Shown piece after piece: positions 8,273-17,043 of a stretch of 64,000 nucleotides of DNA. The position numbers and the translations under genes are program-made. The notes beneath the pieces are model-generated. The model searched no databases and had not been told where the DNA came from. It worked only from the letters and a program-made list of their open reading frames with translations. How positions within the stretch are numbered: the stretch's first letter is position 1; each line of letters starts with the position of its first letter. Location of the stretch: the NCBI RefSeq assembly GCF_003333315.1, contig NZ_PSYR01000001.1, positions 186,001 to 250,000 of the forward strand, written 5' to 3'. The DNA is from Acidiferrobacter thiooxydans (GTDB lineage: Bacteria; Pseudomonadota; Gammaproteobacteria; Acidiferrobacterales; Acidiferrobacteraceae).

Positions 8273-10367
8273 GCGGGTCTCCCGATATCTTCAGGCACGA
8301 CAGATCCCCCACCCTCTCGCACAAGGCGGCGAGCCGGGCCAGCAGGCGCAGGCGACCCCTGCGGGTCGTGGCATCCTCGCTCATCACGAGCACCTCCTCG
8401 AAGAAGGCATCGACGGCCGGCCGCAATTCCCCAAGCGACGCGAGCGCGCCTTCATAATCGCCATGGCCGCTGCGATCGTCAACCTCGGCCTCGCGATGCG
8501 CGATCTCCTGCGCAAGCCGCCGGTCGGCCTTCTCGATCCCGTTCCAGGGCTCGTGGTCGTCGAGGGGCTCATGATTCTGCCGCAGGATGTTGCGGATGCG
8601 CTTATGGGCGCCGACCAAGGCCGGGGCCGCCGGTCCTTGCGCAAAGGCCAGCAGCGCTCGTGCCCGTCGTATCGTATCGGTGATGCGGTCCACACCCCCC
8701 GCCAGGGCCGCCGCCACGATGTCTTGCGAAAGCGTGCCTTCGAGGAGGTTGCGCAGACGCTCGGCGAGGAAGCGATGCACGATATCGGCGGTATCGGCGG
8801 CGAGGAGTCCGGAGGGGTATTGGGCGCACGTAGCTGCGAGCAGCGGGGCAATTGCCAGATCCTGCCCGTGGCGCTCGCCCAAGGCCTCCAGGAGACGCAG
8901 CACGCCGATCGCCGCGCGCCGCAGGGCGAATGGGTCTTTATCCCCGGTGGGGCCCTGTCCGATTCCGAAGATGCCGACTAGGGTATCGAGCTTGTCGGCC
9001 AGCGCCAGCGTAAGACCGAGGGTGCCGTCGGGCAGGGCGTCGCCTGCGAAACGCGGCCGGTAGTGCTCGGCAATGGCGGCGGCGACGATCTCGGGCTCGC
9101 CGTCGTGGCGCGCGTAATGTCCGCCCATGATGCCTTGGAGCTCGGGAAACTCCCCCACCATGCCGGTCAAGAGGTCGGCCTTGCACAGGGCGCCCGCGCG
9201 CGCGGCCTGCCCGGGGTCTATGCCGAGCTTTTCGGCGATCACGCGCGCCAACCGCGCCAGGCGCGCGGCCTTGTCGGCGAGACTGCCCAGGCGTTGCGCG
9301 AACGCCACCTGCGAGAGCCCCTGTGCGTAGGTCTCGAGGGACCTTTTGCGGTCGGTGTCCCAGAAAAACCGTGCATCGGCGAAGCGCGCCGCCAGTACCC
9401 GTTCGTTGCCCTTGCGTATCGCCTCATCGTCTTGCGGCGCGATATTGGCGATCGTGATGAAATGCGGCAGGAGCCGCCCCTGCTGTTGCAAAGGAAAGTA
9501 TTTCTGATGGCCTTGCATGGCCGCAATCAATACCTCGCGCGGCACCTCGAGAAAGCCCGCGTCGAAGGAGCCGAGCACCGCGTGCGGCCATTCGACAAGC
9601 GCGGTCACGAGATCGATGAGCCCGTTATCGACGAGCGGTTCCGCGGCGATCGTGGCCGCGAGCTGGGCGATCTGTCCGCCAATCCGTTCGCGGCGCTCGG
9701 CAAAGCCCGCGATCACATGGCCCTCGGATTCGAGGAGGGTCTCATAGGCCGAGGCCTGCGCAATCACGAGTGCGCGCGGGGCGTGGAATCTGTGGCCGCG
9801 CGACCTTCGTCCACTCACCACACCGAGCACCGGGATACGCAGGGCGCGCGCGCCATGCAAGGCCACCACCCAATGGACCGGCCGGACGAATTCCGTGGCC
9901 CCCGCCCCCCAACGCATGCGCCGGCGCGCCGGCAGCTGCTGCAGGACGCCTTCGAGGATGTCTGCAAGGACCACGGCAAGGCCCCGCCCGGGGCGCCGCT
10001 CACGATAGCTCAAGAACTCTCCGCGGTCGGTCGTGAGCCGCTCCAGGGCCTCCACGCCCACGCCCAGGGAGCGTGCAAACCCGTGAGCGGCGCCGGTCGG
10101 CGAACCGTCTTGCGTGAATGCCGCCGCCACGGCCGGCCCTTTGCGGACAATGGTCTGGGCACCTTGGCGCGCGGCCACCCCTGTTATGCGCGCGGCGATG
10201 CGCCGTGGTGCCGCAAAGCTCTGTGTCTTGGAGTCGCAGGCCAGCAGCTGGCTGTCGGCCAGTGCCGCGCGCAGACCCTCTGTGAGGGCCTCCGCCAGCG
10301 CCACGAGTTCCCCTGGGGGCAGTTCCTCGGTACCGATCTCAACCAGCAGGTCGTTTCTCTTAGTCAT
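8265..10367 (-). CDS. glyS: Glycine-tRNA ligase, beta subunit
   Basis: Beta subunit of the bacterial alpha2-beta2 glycyl-tRNA synthetase; it contributes tRNA recognition and an HD-like domain. The product is 700 residues, a normal length. The N-terminus [15 protein letters not shown] is the family signature, followed by FAAPRRIA and the central [21 protein letters not shown]. The HD-like metal site reads [13 protein letters not shown]. The start overlaps the glyQ stop by eight bases, as usual for this pair. Confidence 0.97.
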   Translation of the reverse strand: MTKRNDLLVEIGTEELPPGELVALAEALTEGLRAALADSQLLACDSKTQSFAAPRRIAARITGVAARQGAQTIVRKGPAVAAAFTQDGSPTGAAHGFARSLGVGVEALERLTTDRGEFLSYRERRPGRGLAVVLADILEGVLQQLPARRRMRWGAGATEFVRPVHWVVALHGARALRIPVLGVVSGRRSRGHRFHAPRALVIAQASAYETLLESEGHVIAGFAERRERIGGQIAQLAATIAAEPLVDNGLIDLVTALVEWPHAVLGSFDAGFLEVPREVLIAAMQGHQKYFPLQQQGRLLPHFITIANIAPQDDEAIRKGNERVLAARFADARFFWDTDRKRSLETYAQGLSQVAFAQRLGSLADKAARLARLARVIAEKLGIDPGQAARAGALCKADLLTGMVGEFPELQGIMGGHYARHDGEPEIVAAAIAEHYRPRFAGDALPDGTLGLTLALADKLDTLVGIFGIGQGPTGDKDPFALRRAAIGVLRLLEALGERHGQDLAIAPLLAATCAQYPSGLLAADTADIVHRFLAERLRNLLEGTLSQDIVAAALAGGVDRITDTIRRARALLAFAQGPAAPALVGAHKRIRNILRQNHEPLDDHEPWNGIEKADRRLAQEIAHREAEVDDRSGHGDYEGALASLGELRPAVDAFFEEVLVMSEDATTRRGRLRLLARLAALCERVGDLSCLKISGDPHE

Positions 10368-11271
10368 GGCTCGGCCGCATCCGGGGAAATCCCAGCGTTT
10401 CGCGTTTCCGGTAATAGCCCTCGGCCACGCCGCGCGCCAGCGCGCGCACGCGGCCTATGGCGCGCGCCCGTTCGGTGACGCTCAAGGCATGGCGGGCGTC
10501 GAGCAGGTTGAAGGTGTGCGAGGCGTGCAGGACATGATCGTAGGCGGCAAGCGGCAGGTCGGCGGCGATCAGCCGCCGGCACTCGTCCTCGAAGGCCTGA
10601 AAGCGCGCCTGCAGTGCCTCGACCGAGGCCTCCTCGAAGTTGAAATGCGACTGCTCGACCTCGTTCTGCCGGTAGAGGTCGCCGTAACGGACATCGGCAT
10701 TCCACGCGAGGTTATAGACGTTATCGCAACCCTGCAGGTACATGGCGAGCCGCTCCAGGCCGTAGGTGATCTCTCCTGTTACCGGCCGGCATTCCAGGCC
10801 GCCGGCCTGCTGAAAATACGTAAACTGGCTCACCTCCATGCCGTTCAGCCAGACCTCCCAGCCGAGTCCCCAGGCCCCGAGCGTGGGCGATTCCCAGTTG
10901 TCCTCGACGAAGCGCACATCGTTCACGAGGGGGTCTATTCCGAGCGCCTGAAGGGATTTGAGGTACAGATCCTGAATGTCGAGGGGCGATGGTTTCAGCA
11001 CGACTTGAAACTGAAAATAGCGCTGCAGCCGGTTCGGGTTCTCGCCATAGCGGCCATCGGTCGGGCGCCGCGAGGGCTGCACATAGGCGGCGCGCAGCGG
11101 TTCGGGTCCCAGGCTCCCGAGAAAGGTCGCAGGATGGAAGGTCCCGGCACCCACCTCGACGTCGTAGGCCTGCTCGATAACGCAACCTTGTCTCGCCCAA
11201 TAGCGTTGCAGAGCAAAAATGAGTTCCTGGAATGTCACATCATAGTCCTTGAAGAAGGGATGCGCGGGCAA
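10360..11271 (-). CDS. glyQ: Glycine-tRNA ligase, alpha subunit
   Basis: Catalytic class II aminoacyl-tRNA synthetase subunit (303 residues). It has [21 protein letters not shown] at the N-terminus, [19 protein letters not shown], and the motif 2 region [21 protein letters not shown]. It lies 30 bases after the mtgA stop with no clear terminator between, so its transcription probably starts upstream of mtgA, where an insertion sequence now sits. Because glycyl-tRNA synthetase is essential, an internal or IS-borne promoter must supply it if that is so. Confidence 0.97.
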   Translation of the reverse strand: MPAHPFFKDYDVTFQELIFALQRYWARQGCVIEQAYDVEVGAGTFHPATFLGSLGPEPLRAAYVQPSRRPTDGRYGENPNRLQRYFQFQVVLKPSPLDIQDLYLKSLQALGIDPLVNDVRFVEDNWESPTLGAWGLGWEVWLNGMEVSQFTYFQQAGGLECRPVTGEITYGLERLAMYLQGCDNVYNLAWNADVRYGDLYRQNEVEQSHFNFEEASVEALQARFQAFEDECRRLIAADLPLAAYDHVLHASHTFNLLDARHALSVTERARAIGRVRALARGVAEGYYRKRETLGFPRMRPSHD

Positions 11272-11301
11272 ACCCCGGTCGCGGCGCCGGTTTCGGCGTC
11301 A

Positions 11302-12066
11302 CTATAAAGGGTGAGCGGCGCTTTCGGCAAACGCCGCGCGGTACGAGGGTGCGGCGGCGCGCCGATGGTGTATGGGGGCATGACGGGCGGTGGCTTGCAG
11401 GAGCCGCAGGATCTTGGCGGCGCGCCGGCGGAAATAGCGGCTGCGCGTGGCCGGATTCGCGCCAAGCGGGTCTGGCAGGGTGGCGGCGAGCTCCGCGGCC
11501 TGGCGGACGGTCAAGTGCGCCGCGCTTTCATGAAAGTAGTGGCGGGCGGCGGCCTCGGCCCCGTAGAGGCCCCGGCCGAATTGCGCGTCATTCAGATAGA
11601 CCTCGAGGATGCGGTCCTTGCGCAGGAAGTGGGTGAGCGCCATCGTCAAAACCGCCTCGTTGGCCTTGCGAAAGAAGGTCCGCGACGGATCGAGGAAGAG
11701 GTTTTTGGCGGTCTGTTGGGTGATTGTGCTGGCCCCATAGACGATATGTCCGGCGTGCCAGTCGTAACGGGCCGCCGCCAGGATGGCGCCGACATCGAAG
11801 CCGTCGTTACGATAGAAAGTCGCGTCCTCGCCGAGCACCACGGCGCGACGCAGCGCCGGGGCGATCGCCGTCAGCGGCACGGGCCGCCAGCGCAACGGTG
11901 GGCCGCCGTGGCCTGCGCGTTCTTTCAGGTAGGCGGCCATGAACCGCGATCGCGGGACGGGGCCGTGCGCCAGGTGGGGGACCGCCACCCAGCGCGCCAC
12001 GAGGGTGGCGAGGTCCAGGGCCGTGGCGGCCAATACCAGGCCGGACAGCAGACGCAAGAGGCGCAT
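11302..12066 (-). CDS. mtgA: Monofunctional biosynthetic peptidoglycan transglycosylase MtgA
   Basis: GT51 glycosyltransferase that polymerises lipid II into glycan strands. The 254-residue product has one N-terminal membrane anchor (about 4-22), the catalytic stretch GEDATFYRNDGFD, then YGASTITQQTAKNLFL and LRKDRILEVYLNDAQFG. ATG 12066 is the conserved start. The frame stays open to 12153, but those extra 29 residues lie in the insertion sequence. The IS begins six bases upstream of the start codon, so the sequence before ATG is now IS end (TTGCTGAACTT), with no Shine-Dalgarno. The original AAGGG is found on the far side of the IS, at about 14505-14509. Confidence 0.93.
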   Translation of the reverse strand: MRLLRLLSGLVLAATALDLATLVARWVAVPHLAHGPVPRSRFMAAYLKERAGHGGPPLRWRPVPLTAIAPALRRAVVLGEDATFYRNDGFDVGAILAAARYDWHAGHIVYGASTITQQTAKNLFLDPSRTFFRKANEAVLTMALTHFLRKDRILEVYLNDAQFGRGLYGAEAAARHYFHESAAHLTVRQAAELAATLPDPLGANPATRSRYFRRRAAKILRLLQATARHAPIHHRRAAAPSYRAAFAESAAHPL

Positions 12067-12071
12067 AAGTT
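12063..12071. repeat. Target-site duplication, left copy
   Basis: GCATAAGTT abuts the left inverted repeat of the insertion sequence and is repeated exactly at 14496-14504. It contains CAT, the complement of the mtgA start codon. A perfect 9-bp copy on both sides indicates a fairly recent single insertion without later rearrangement. Confidence 0.93.
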
Positions 12072-12087
12072 CAGCAATTCTAAATGT
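12072..12087 (+). repeat. Left terminal inverted repeat of the insertion sequence
   Basis: CAGCAATTCTAAATGT matches the reverse complement of the right end at 14480-14495 in 15 of 16 bases. Just inside it an 8-bp inverted repeat CATCAGCA/TGCTGATG (12097-12104 and 12121-12128) can form a stem-loop. This may be a subterminal transposase site, or may shield the transposase from outside transcription. Confidence 0.92.
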
Positions 12088-12139
12088 AGCAACGACCATC
12101 AGCATCCGATAACGTGCGTGTGCTGATGCGAGCGGGGGC

Positions 12140-12168
12140 TGGACAAAAGGCACGGTCTGCGGTATAAC
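12140..12168 (+). promoter_or_regulatory. Sigma-70-type promoter of the transposase
   Basis: TGGACA (12140-12145), a 17-base spacer, then TATAAC (12163-12168): one mismatch in each hexamer against TTGACA/TATAAT, at ideal spacing. It would start transcription about 20 bases before the GTG of the transposase. It is the best sigma-70-type match I noticed in the window. Confidence 0.75.
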
Positions 12169-12197
12169 AGCGCTGGGCCATTGGGCGCGAGCGCGGC

Positions 12198-13550
12198 GTG
12201 ACGGATCTTGTTACCGGAAATCCCCTGAGCCTGAACTCCCTGGTGGAGTCGCTCAAGGAGGTCATGCGGGCGGCCCCTGACAAACGGACCGGGAAGAACT
12301 GCGTCTATACCATGGAAGATGCGGCGCTGGCGGCCTTTGCCGTGTTCACCACGCAAAGCCCGTCGTTTCTGGCCTATCAGAGGACGATGGAGCAGACCCG
12401 TGGCCAAAGCAATGCCCAGACGCTCTTTGGCATGAGCCAGATCCCGACGGACAATTGTGTGCGCACGATGCTCGATCCCGTGGCGCCTTCTCACCTGTTC
12501 CCGCTCTTTACGCAGATATTTGAGGCCCTGAACGCCGGCGGTCACATCGATCCCTTTCGGGTGTCCCTCGAGGCCTCTGAAGACGGTCCGGGCGCGCTAC
12601 TCATCGCCCTGGATGGGACGGCTTATCACTCCTCCCACACCATCCATTGCCCACAATGTACGGTAGCCAAGCATCACAATGGCCAAACCAGCTACTCCCA
12701 TACCGTGATCACACCAGTGATCGTGGCCCCGACTTTAAGTCGGGTGATCCCCCTGGCGCCCGAGTTTATTGTCCCGCAGGACGGCCACGACAAGCAGGAT
12801 TGTGAAACCGCCGCCGCCAGCCGCTGGCTTGCGGCCAGCGCCGGCCGCTACCGGGATCAGCACGTCACCGTGCTCGGCGACGACCTCTACAGCCGTCAAC
12901 CCCTGTGCGAGCAGATCCTGGCGGCGGGGTTACACTTCCTCCTGGTCTGCAAACCGAGCTCGCACCCCACACTGTATGAGGAGGTCGAGGGCCTCGCGCG
13001 CGCGGGGGGCGTGACCACCCATGAGATCACGCGCCGCAAGGGTAAGCAGACCTTGACCGACACCTACCGCTTCGCTTCGGAGCTGCCCTTGCGCGCCGGC
13101 TTGGATGCGCTGTGTGTCCACTGGCTGGAGCTCACCACCACCGATGCCGGGGGCCAAACGATTTACCACAACGCCTGGGTCACGCGGCACACGATCCACC
13201 CAGGGAACGTCGCCGCCCTCGCGGCCGCCGCCCGGGCGCGCTGGGGCATCGAGAACGGCGCCAACAACACCTTAAAGACCAAGGGCTACCACTTCGAACA
13301 CAACTTCGGGCACGGCAAGAAGCACCTCTCGTCGCTCTTGGCGACCTTGAACCTCCTCGCCTTCCTGCTGCATACCGTGCAGGAGATGACCAGTCACAAA
13401 TACCGCTTGCTCCGCGCAAGCCTCCCCACCCGTCAGACCTTTTTTGATGATATCCGGGCCTTGACGCGGTATCTGTGCTTCGAGAGCTTCGAGGCCTTGC
13501 TCGACTTCATGTTGAAAGGCCTCGAAATCGACGCCCCCGACAGCAGTTGA
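12198..13550 (+). CDS. ISNCY-like DDE transposase
   Basis: Transposase of 450 residues with a GTG start. The DDE pattern is readable: LIALDGTAYHSS (first Asp, about residue 140), TVLGDDLYSRQP (second Asp), and ARWGIENGANNTLKTKGYHF with the catalytic Glu, followed by EHNFGHGKKHLSSLLATLNLLAF. An N-terminal helical region (about 1-120) probably binds the ends. A cysteine pair HCPQC near 155 could bind metal. This block order is that of transposases annotated as ISNCY. It is intact, with no frameshift. The DUF4338 gene starts eight bases after its stop. Confidence 0.9.
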   Translation: MTDLVTGNPLSLNSLVESLKEVMRAAPDKRTGKNCVYTMEDAALAAFAVFTTQSPSFLAYQRTMEQTRGQSNAQTLFGMSQIPTDNCVRTMLDPVAPSHLFPLFTQIFEALNAGGHIDPFRVSLEASEDGPGALLIALDGTAYHSSHTIHCPQCTVAKHHNGQTSYSHTVITPVIVAPTLSRVIPLAPEFIVPQDGHDKQDCETAAASRWLAASAGRYRDQHVTVLGDDLYSRQPLCEQILAAGLHFLLVCKPSSHPTLYEEVEGLARAGGVTTHEITRRKGKQTLTDTYRFASELPLRAGLDALCVHWLELTTTDAGGQTIYHNAWVTRHTIHPGNVAALAAAARARWGIENGANNTLKTKGYHFEHNFGHGKKHLSSLLATLNLLAFLLHTVQEMTSHKYRLLRASLPTRQTFFDDIRALTRYLCFESFEALLDFMLKGLEIDAPDSS

Positions 13551-13558
13551 GGACCATT

Positions 13559-14443
13559 ATGGAGGACATCCGCTTTTGTGGTCAGGTACTCGAGGCGCAG
13601 CAACGATCGCTGATCGTGGCCTTGGCGAAGCGCTATGGGGGCTTAAGCCGCCATGAGTTGGCGCAGACGGTGTGCGAACTCCTCGACTGGCACCGCCCCA
13701 ACGGACACCCGAAGACGATCGAATGCCGGGCACTGCTTGAGCGGATGCAGGAGGCGGGGCTGATTGGTCTCGCCCCGTTGCGGCCCGGGCGTCCGCAAGG
13801 CGCTCGCACTACGGTTCCGGCCGGCCCGGACCCACAGTCAGCCCCGCTCGACGCGCCGCTTGCCACCCTGCAGCCGATCCGACTGCAGCGCGTGGAAACA
13901 CCCGCAGACCGGACGCTCTGGCGCACGTTGATCGAGCGCCATCATCCCCTCGGCCATCGCGTGCCCTTTGGTGCCCATCTCCGCTACCTGATCCAGGCCA
14001 CATCCAAAAGCCCCACGGTCCTGGGCTGCCTGCAGTTCTCTTCGCCCGCCTGGCGCCTTAAGGGACGCGATCAGTGGATCGGCTGGGACGATGCCACCCG
14101 GGCCCGGTGCCTCCAGCAGATTATCTGTAACTCCCGCTTCCTGATCTTGCCCCACGTGCGGGTTCCCAACCTCGCGAGCCACGTGCTGGCGCTCGCGTTA
14201 CGCACCGTCACCATCGATTGGACGGCCGCCTACGGCGTTAAGCCCCTCCTGGCCGAGACCCTCGTCGATCCGACCCGTTTTACGGGACATTGCTATCTCG
14301 CTGCCAACTGGATCGACGTGGGTCTTACCACCGGCCGCGGCCGCGCAGACCGCCAACACACACGCCATGGGGCAAGCCCCAAGCGGATATGGCTCTATCC
14401 GCTCGTACCCGACGTCCGGCAGAGACTCACGCAAACCCCGTAG
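13559..14443 (+). CDS. DUF4338 (DruA-like) protein carried by the insertion sequence
   Basis: 294 residues from ATG 13559, with GAGGA six bases upstream. The first 70 residues form a helical, probably DNA-binding module (RYGGLSRHELAQTVCELLDW, then NGHPKTIECRALLERMQ). A GC-rich linker follows, then the DUF4338 core: LIERHHPLGHRVPFGAHLRY, SPAWRLKGRDQWIGW, ICNSRFLILPHVRVPNLASH, and YGVKPLLAETLVDPTRFTGHCY with W-IDVGLTTGRGR. This is the domain of DruA in the Druantia anti-phage system. As a solo gene behind a transposase it more likely assists transposition or element maintenance, but its chemistry is unknown. The family call is confident; the function is not known. Confidence 0.82.
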   Translation: MEDIRFCGQVLEAQQRSLIVALAKRYGGLSRHELAQTVCELLDWHRPNGHPKTIECRALLERMQEAGLIGLAPLRPGRPQGARTTVPAGPDPQSAPLDAPLATLQPIRLQRVETPADRTLWRTLIERHHPLGHRVPFGAHLRYLIQATSKSPTVLGCLQFSSPAWRLKGRDQWIGWDDATRARCLQQIICNSRFLILPHVRVPNLASHVLALALRTVTIDWTAAYGVKPLLAETLVDPTRFTGHCYLAANWIDVGLTTGRGRADRQHTRHGASPKRIWLYPLVPDVRQRLTQTP

Positions 14444-14479
14444 ATCGACCGCCACCCCATTCCGAAGCGGCGTCGCTTC

Positions 14480-14495
14480 ACATTGAGAATTGCTG
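14480..14495 (-). repeat. Right terminal inverted repeat of the insertion sequence
   Basis: ACATTGAGAATTGCTG is the inverted partner of 12072-12087 with one mismatch. It lies 36 bases after the stop of the DUF4338 gene, leaving almost no spare sequence at the right end. Confidence 0.92.
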
Positions 14496-14504
14496 GCATA
14501 AGTT
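14496..14504. repeat. Target-site duplication, right copy
   Basis: GCATAAGTT, identical to 12063-12071. Next to it, read on the minus strand, lies AAGGG with a 5-base spacer to an ATG. This is the orphaned ribosome-binding site and a spare copy of the mtgA start codon, which now reads into the IS end. Confidence 0.93.
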
Positions 14505-14612
14505 CCCTTGGGGTGCGGGGGTGACTATCCCGCGATATACTGTCGGCCCGCCGCAAGGCTTCGAGGCGGGCGCAACAGCATACCGGGTGGAGGGGTGGCT
14601 CGCCAAGGACCT

Positions 14613-15656
14613 ATGGAAAACCATAAACGCAAGGCGATCGTCCTGCTCTCGGGCGGCCTTGATTCGCTGCTCGCGGCACGTCTGATGCTCGATCAGGGCA
14701 TCCATGTCGAGGGCATCAACTTTTTTACCGGGTTTTGCGTAGAGGGGCATACGCACGCCGTACGCCGTGATCGCAAGGATCGTCATGTGCGCAACAACGC
14801 CCTTCACAGCGCAGAACAGCTGGGTATCCGACTCCATATCGTCGATGTCATCGACGACTACAAGGATGTGGTCTTGAATCCGCGCCACGGCTATGGCGCG
14901 CACCTGAACCCGTGTCTCGATTGCAAGGCCTTCATGATCGGGCGCGCGCGGTCATGGATCGAGGAACACGGTTTCGATTTCATTGTGACAGGCGAGGTCT
15001 TGGGACAGCGGCCGATGTCGCAGCGCCGGGACACGTTTCCGGTAGTGGCGCGCGAGTCCGGCGCCCTGGATCGGCTGTTGCGGCCGTTGTCCGCGAAGCT
15101 TTTGCCGCCGACCCTTCCCGAACGCGAGGGCTGGGTGGATCGTGAGCGCCTCCTGGGCTTGAGCGGCCGTAACCGCAAACCCCAGATCGCCTTGGCGCGC
15201 GCCTATGGTTTCGAATATGCGCAGCCCGCCGGCGGGTGCTGTTTCCTGACCGATGAGAACTACGCCCACAAGCTTCGGGATCTGTGGGCAAGCCGCGGCG
15301 AGCGGCGCTACGATTTCGACGACATCATGCTCCTGAAGATCGGCCGCCACCTGCGGCCGCACCCGTCTTTCAAGCTCATTATCGGTCGCGAAGAGGGAGA
15401 GAACCGGTTTCTGGAGGGTTATCGCCAGCGCTTCGTGCATTTGTGGGCGCTCGACCATAAGGGACCCCTGGCCCTCCTGCAAGGCGATGTCGACGAGGCC
15501 GGTCTGGATCTCGCATGCGCGATCACCGCGCGCTTTGGACAAGGGCGGTGCGAGGCGCGGGTGCGTATGGCCGTGGGCAGGCCGGGCGGCCCGACCCGCG
15601 AGCGCGACGTGGCGCCGCTGCCGGCCCATGCGCTGGCCGCCGATTGGTATTTGTGA
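14613..15656 (+). CDS. PP-loop ATPase, MnmA/ThiI-like tRNA thiolation-type protein
   Basis: 347 residues from ATG 14613 (AAGGACCT just upstream). The N-terminal PP-loop reads VLLSGGLDSLLAARLML. Candidate thiol-active cysteines are NPCLDCKAFM (about residue 105) and GGCCFLTDENYAHK (about 210). The block GEVLGQRPMSQRRDT and a DUF814/NFACT-R-like C-terminal part (IMLLKIGRHLRPHPSFKLIIGREEGEN) complete the architecture. Proteins of this type are labelled tRNA 5-methylaminomethyl-2-thiouridylate methyltransferase in sulfur-oxidisers, but the PP-loop argues for adenylation and sulfur insertion. The adjacent tusA-like gene would supply sulfur. The exact RNA target is unknown. Confidence 0.8.
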   Translation: MENHKRKAIVLLSGGLDSLLAARLMLDQGIHVEGINFFTGFCVEGHTHAVRRDRKDRHVRNNALHSAEQLGIRLHIVDVIDDYKDVVLNPRHGYGAHLNPCLDCKAFMIGRARSWIEEHGFDFIVTGEVLGQRPMSQRRDTFPVVARESGALDRLLRPLSAKLLPPTLPEREGWVDRERLLGLSGRNRKPQIALARAYGFEYAQPAGGCCFLTDENYAHKLRDLWASRGERRYDFDDIMLLKIGRHLRPHPSFKLIIGREEGENRFLEGYRQRFVHLWALDHKGPLALLQGDVDEAGLDLACAITARFGQGRCEARVRMAVGRPGGPTRERDVAPLPAHALAADWYL

Positions 15657-15660
15657 AGCC

Positions 15661-15888
15661 ATGGATCTCGACGCCCGCTATCTGCTGTGCCCCATGCCGG
15701 TGATTCGCGTCAGCGCCGCCATCGGCCGGGTGGCCGTCGGCGATACTTTGACCGTGCACTGCACCGACCCGGGGGCCCTGCACGACATACCGGCCTGGTG
15801 TCGCCTCGAGGGACACGAGGTGGTGGCGGCACGCACCGAGGCCTCCGGAGACATAGTGATCGTCATACGGGTCGGGGGCCACGGATGA
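15661..15888 (+). CDS. TusA-family sulfur carrier
   Basis: 75-residue TusA/SirA-like protein, MDLDARYLLCPMPVIRVSAA. The Cys in CPMPV, within the CPxP motif at residue 10, is the persulfide-carrying residue. Such proteins relay sulfane sulfur from a desulfurase or rhodanese to a tRNA thiolase, or in sulfur-oxidisers to the Hdr-like or reverse Dsr system. It sits four bases after the PP-loop gene and overlaps the transporter start (ATGA), so all three are likely one transcript. Confidence 0.9.
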   Translation: MDLDARYLLCPMPVIRVSAAIGRVAVGDTLTVHCTDPGALHDIPAWCRLEGHEVVAARTEASGDIVIVIRVGGHG

Positions 15889-17042
15889 CCGACAAAAACG
15901 CACCGCAGACCAGGGATGAAGGGGGTGGCGAGCGTCAAAGGGTGGTCTTGCGTGGACTTTTCATCAACGTCGTGTTGGCCACGGGTCAGCTCGTCGTGGG
16001 GGTGTTCGGGCGCTCGGCGGCGCTGGTCGCTGACGGCTTCCATACCCTCTCGGATCTTTTGAGCGATACGCTGGTGCTGGCAGCGGCGCATTTCGGGGCG
16101 CAGGCGGCTGACGAGGATCACCCCTACGGACATGCGCGCATCGAGACCGCCGGCACCTTCGGGTTGAGCCTGGTCCTGGTCGGTGCCGGTGTTGGCATAG
16201 CACTCCATGCCGCCGCGGCCCTGAGTGCGCCCGGGCATCTTGCGCGTCCGGATTTTCTGGCGCTCGCCATGGCGCTCGCCGCCATCGGCATCAAGGAGGG
16301 CTTGTTCCGTTACATGCGCCGCGCCGGTTCGCGGCTGCAGTCCGAGCTCCTTCACGCCAATGCCTGGCATTATCGGACCGACGTCTTTTCCTCGATCGTG
16401 GTGGCAGTCGGCGTGGCCGGCAGCATGATGGGCGTGCGCGACCTCGACTCGGTGGCCGCCATCGGTGTCGCGATTCTTATCGTTCGCATGGGCGCCATGC
16501 TGGGCTGGCAGGCCATGCGCGAGCTCGTCGATACCGGATTGGAGGCCGAGAAGCTCGAGCGCATCCGGCGCGTCATCCTGTCGATCGACGGTGTTCGCAC
16601 CTTACATCTGTTGCGTACGCGTCGCGCCGGGGGGCGTGCGTTTGTCGACGTCCATATCCTCGTGGACGGGACCATCAGCGTCTCGGAGGGCCACCAGATC
16701 AGCGAGATGGTGCGCGTAGCGCTCATGCGTCACGTGAGCAATATCGCCGATGTGGTGGTGCATATCGATTCGGAAGACGACGAGCATGCCGCCACCAATG
16801 CGCGTTTGCCATTGCGCGCCGAGATCCTGAAACGTCTTGACCATTATTTCGCGGGTATCGAGGCCGCTCGCGCCATCGACTCGGTGGTTCTGCACTATCT
16901 GTGCGGGCGGATCGCCGTGGAGTTGCATCTGTCGCTGGATCTGGCCCCGACCGCGGCCGATGCCCGGGTCCTGCAGGAGCAGTTCGCGCAGGCGGCGGCG
17001 CGCGATCCGCAAATCGCGTCCGTAGAGGTCTGCTTTCGTTGA
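15885..17042 (+). CDS. Cation diffusion facilitator family transporter
   Basis: Proton-coupled divalent metal exporter of the inner membrane (385 residues). The transmembrane metal site is ALVADGFHTLSDLLSDTLV (HxxxD), followed by DEDHPYGHARIET, and the second site reads ELLHANAWHYRTDVFSS. After six predicted membrane segments there is a cytoplasmic ZT-dimer-like domain, then about 80 extra residues that look like a second copy of it. Metal specificity (Zn, Fe or Mn) cannot be read. It is translationally coupled to the tusA-like gene. Confidence 0.92.
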   Translation: MTDKNAPQTRDEGGGERQRVVLRGLFINVVLATGQLVVGVFGRSAALVADGFHTLSDLLSDTLVLAAAHFGAQAADEDHPYGHARIETAGTFGLSLVLVGAGVGIALHAAAALSAPGHLARPDFLALAMALAAIGIKEGLFRYMRRAGSRLQSELLHANAWHYRTDVFSSIVVAVGVAGSMMGVRDLDSVAAIGVAILIVRMGAMLGWQAMRELVDTGLEAEKLERIRRVILSIDGVRTLHLLRTRRAGGRAFVDVHILVDGTISVSEGHQISEMVRVALMRHVSNIADVVVHIDSEDDEHAATNARLPLRAEILKRLDHYFAGIEAARAIDSVVLHYLCGRIAVELHLSLDLAPTAADARVLQEQFAQAAARDPQIASVEVCFR

Positions 17043-17043
17043 T

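Larger units (their letters stand above)
12072..14495 (+). mobile_element. Insertion sequence, ISNCY-like, two genes (transposase + DUF4338/DruA-like)
   Basis: A complete 2,424-bp element defined by three independent signs: 16-bp terminal inverted repeats with one mismatch, a perfect 9-bp flanking duplication, and an intact DDE transposase read inward from the left end. It also carries a second gene of the DUF4338 family immediately downstream of the transposase. Both genes are intact and the promoter is well formed, so it may still be active. It interrupts the junction between mtgA (leftward) and the PP-loop/tusA operon (rightward). Confidence 0.93.

Noticed and set aside
9063-10478. Long open frame (471 codons) on the plus strand
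   Set aside because: It is antisense to glyS/glyQ, which are certain genes; GC-rich sequence leaves such frames open by chance. No SD and no family resemblance.
12067-12153. 29-residue N-terminal extension of MtgA
   Set aside because: The residues are encoded by the insertion sequence end, not by the original gene; no family member has them.
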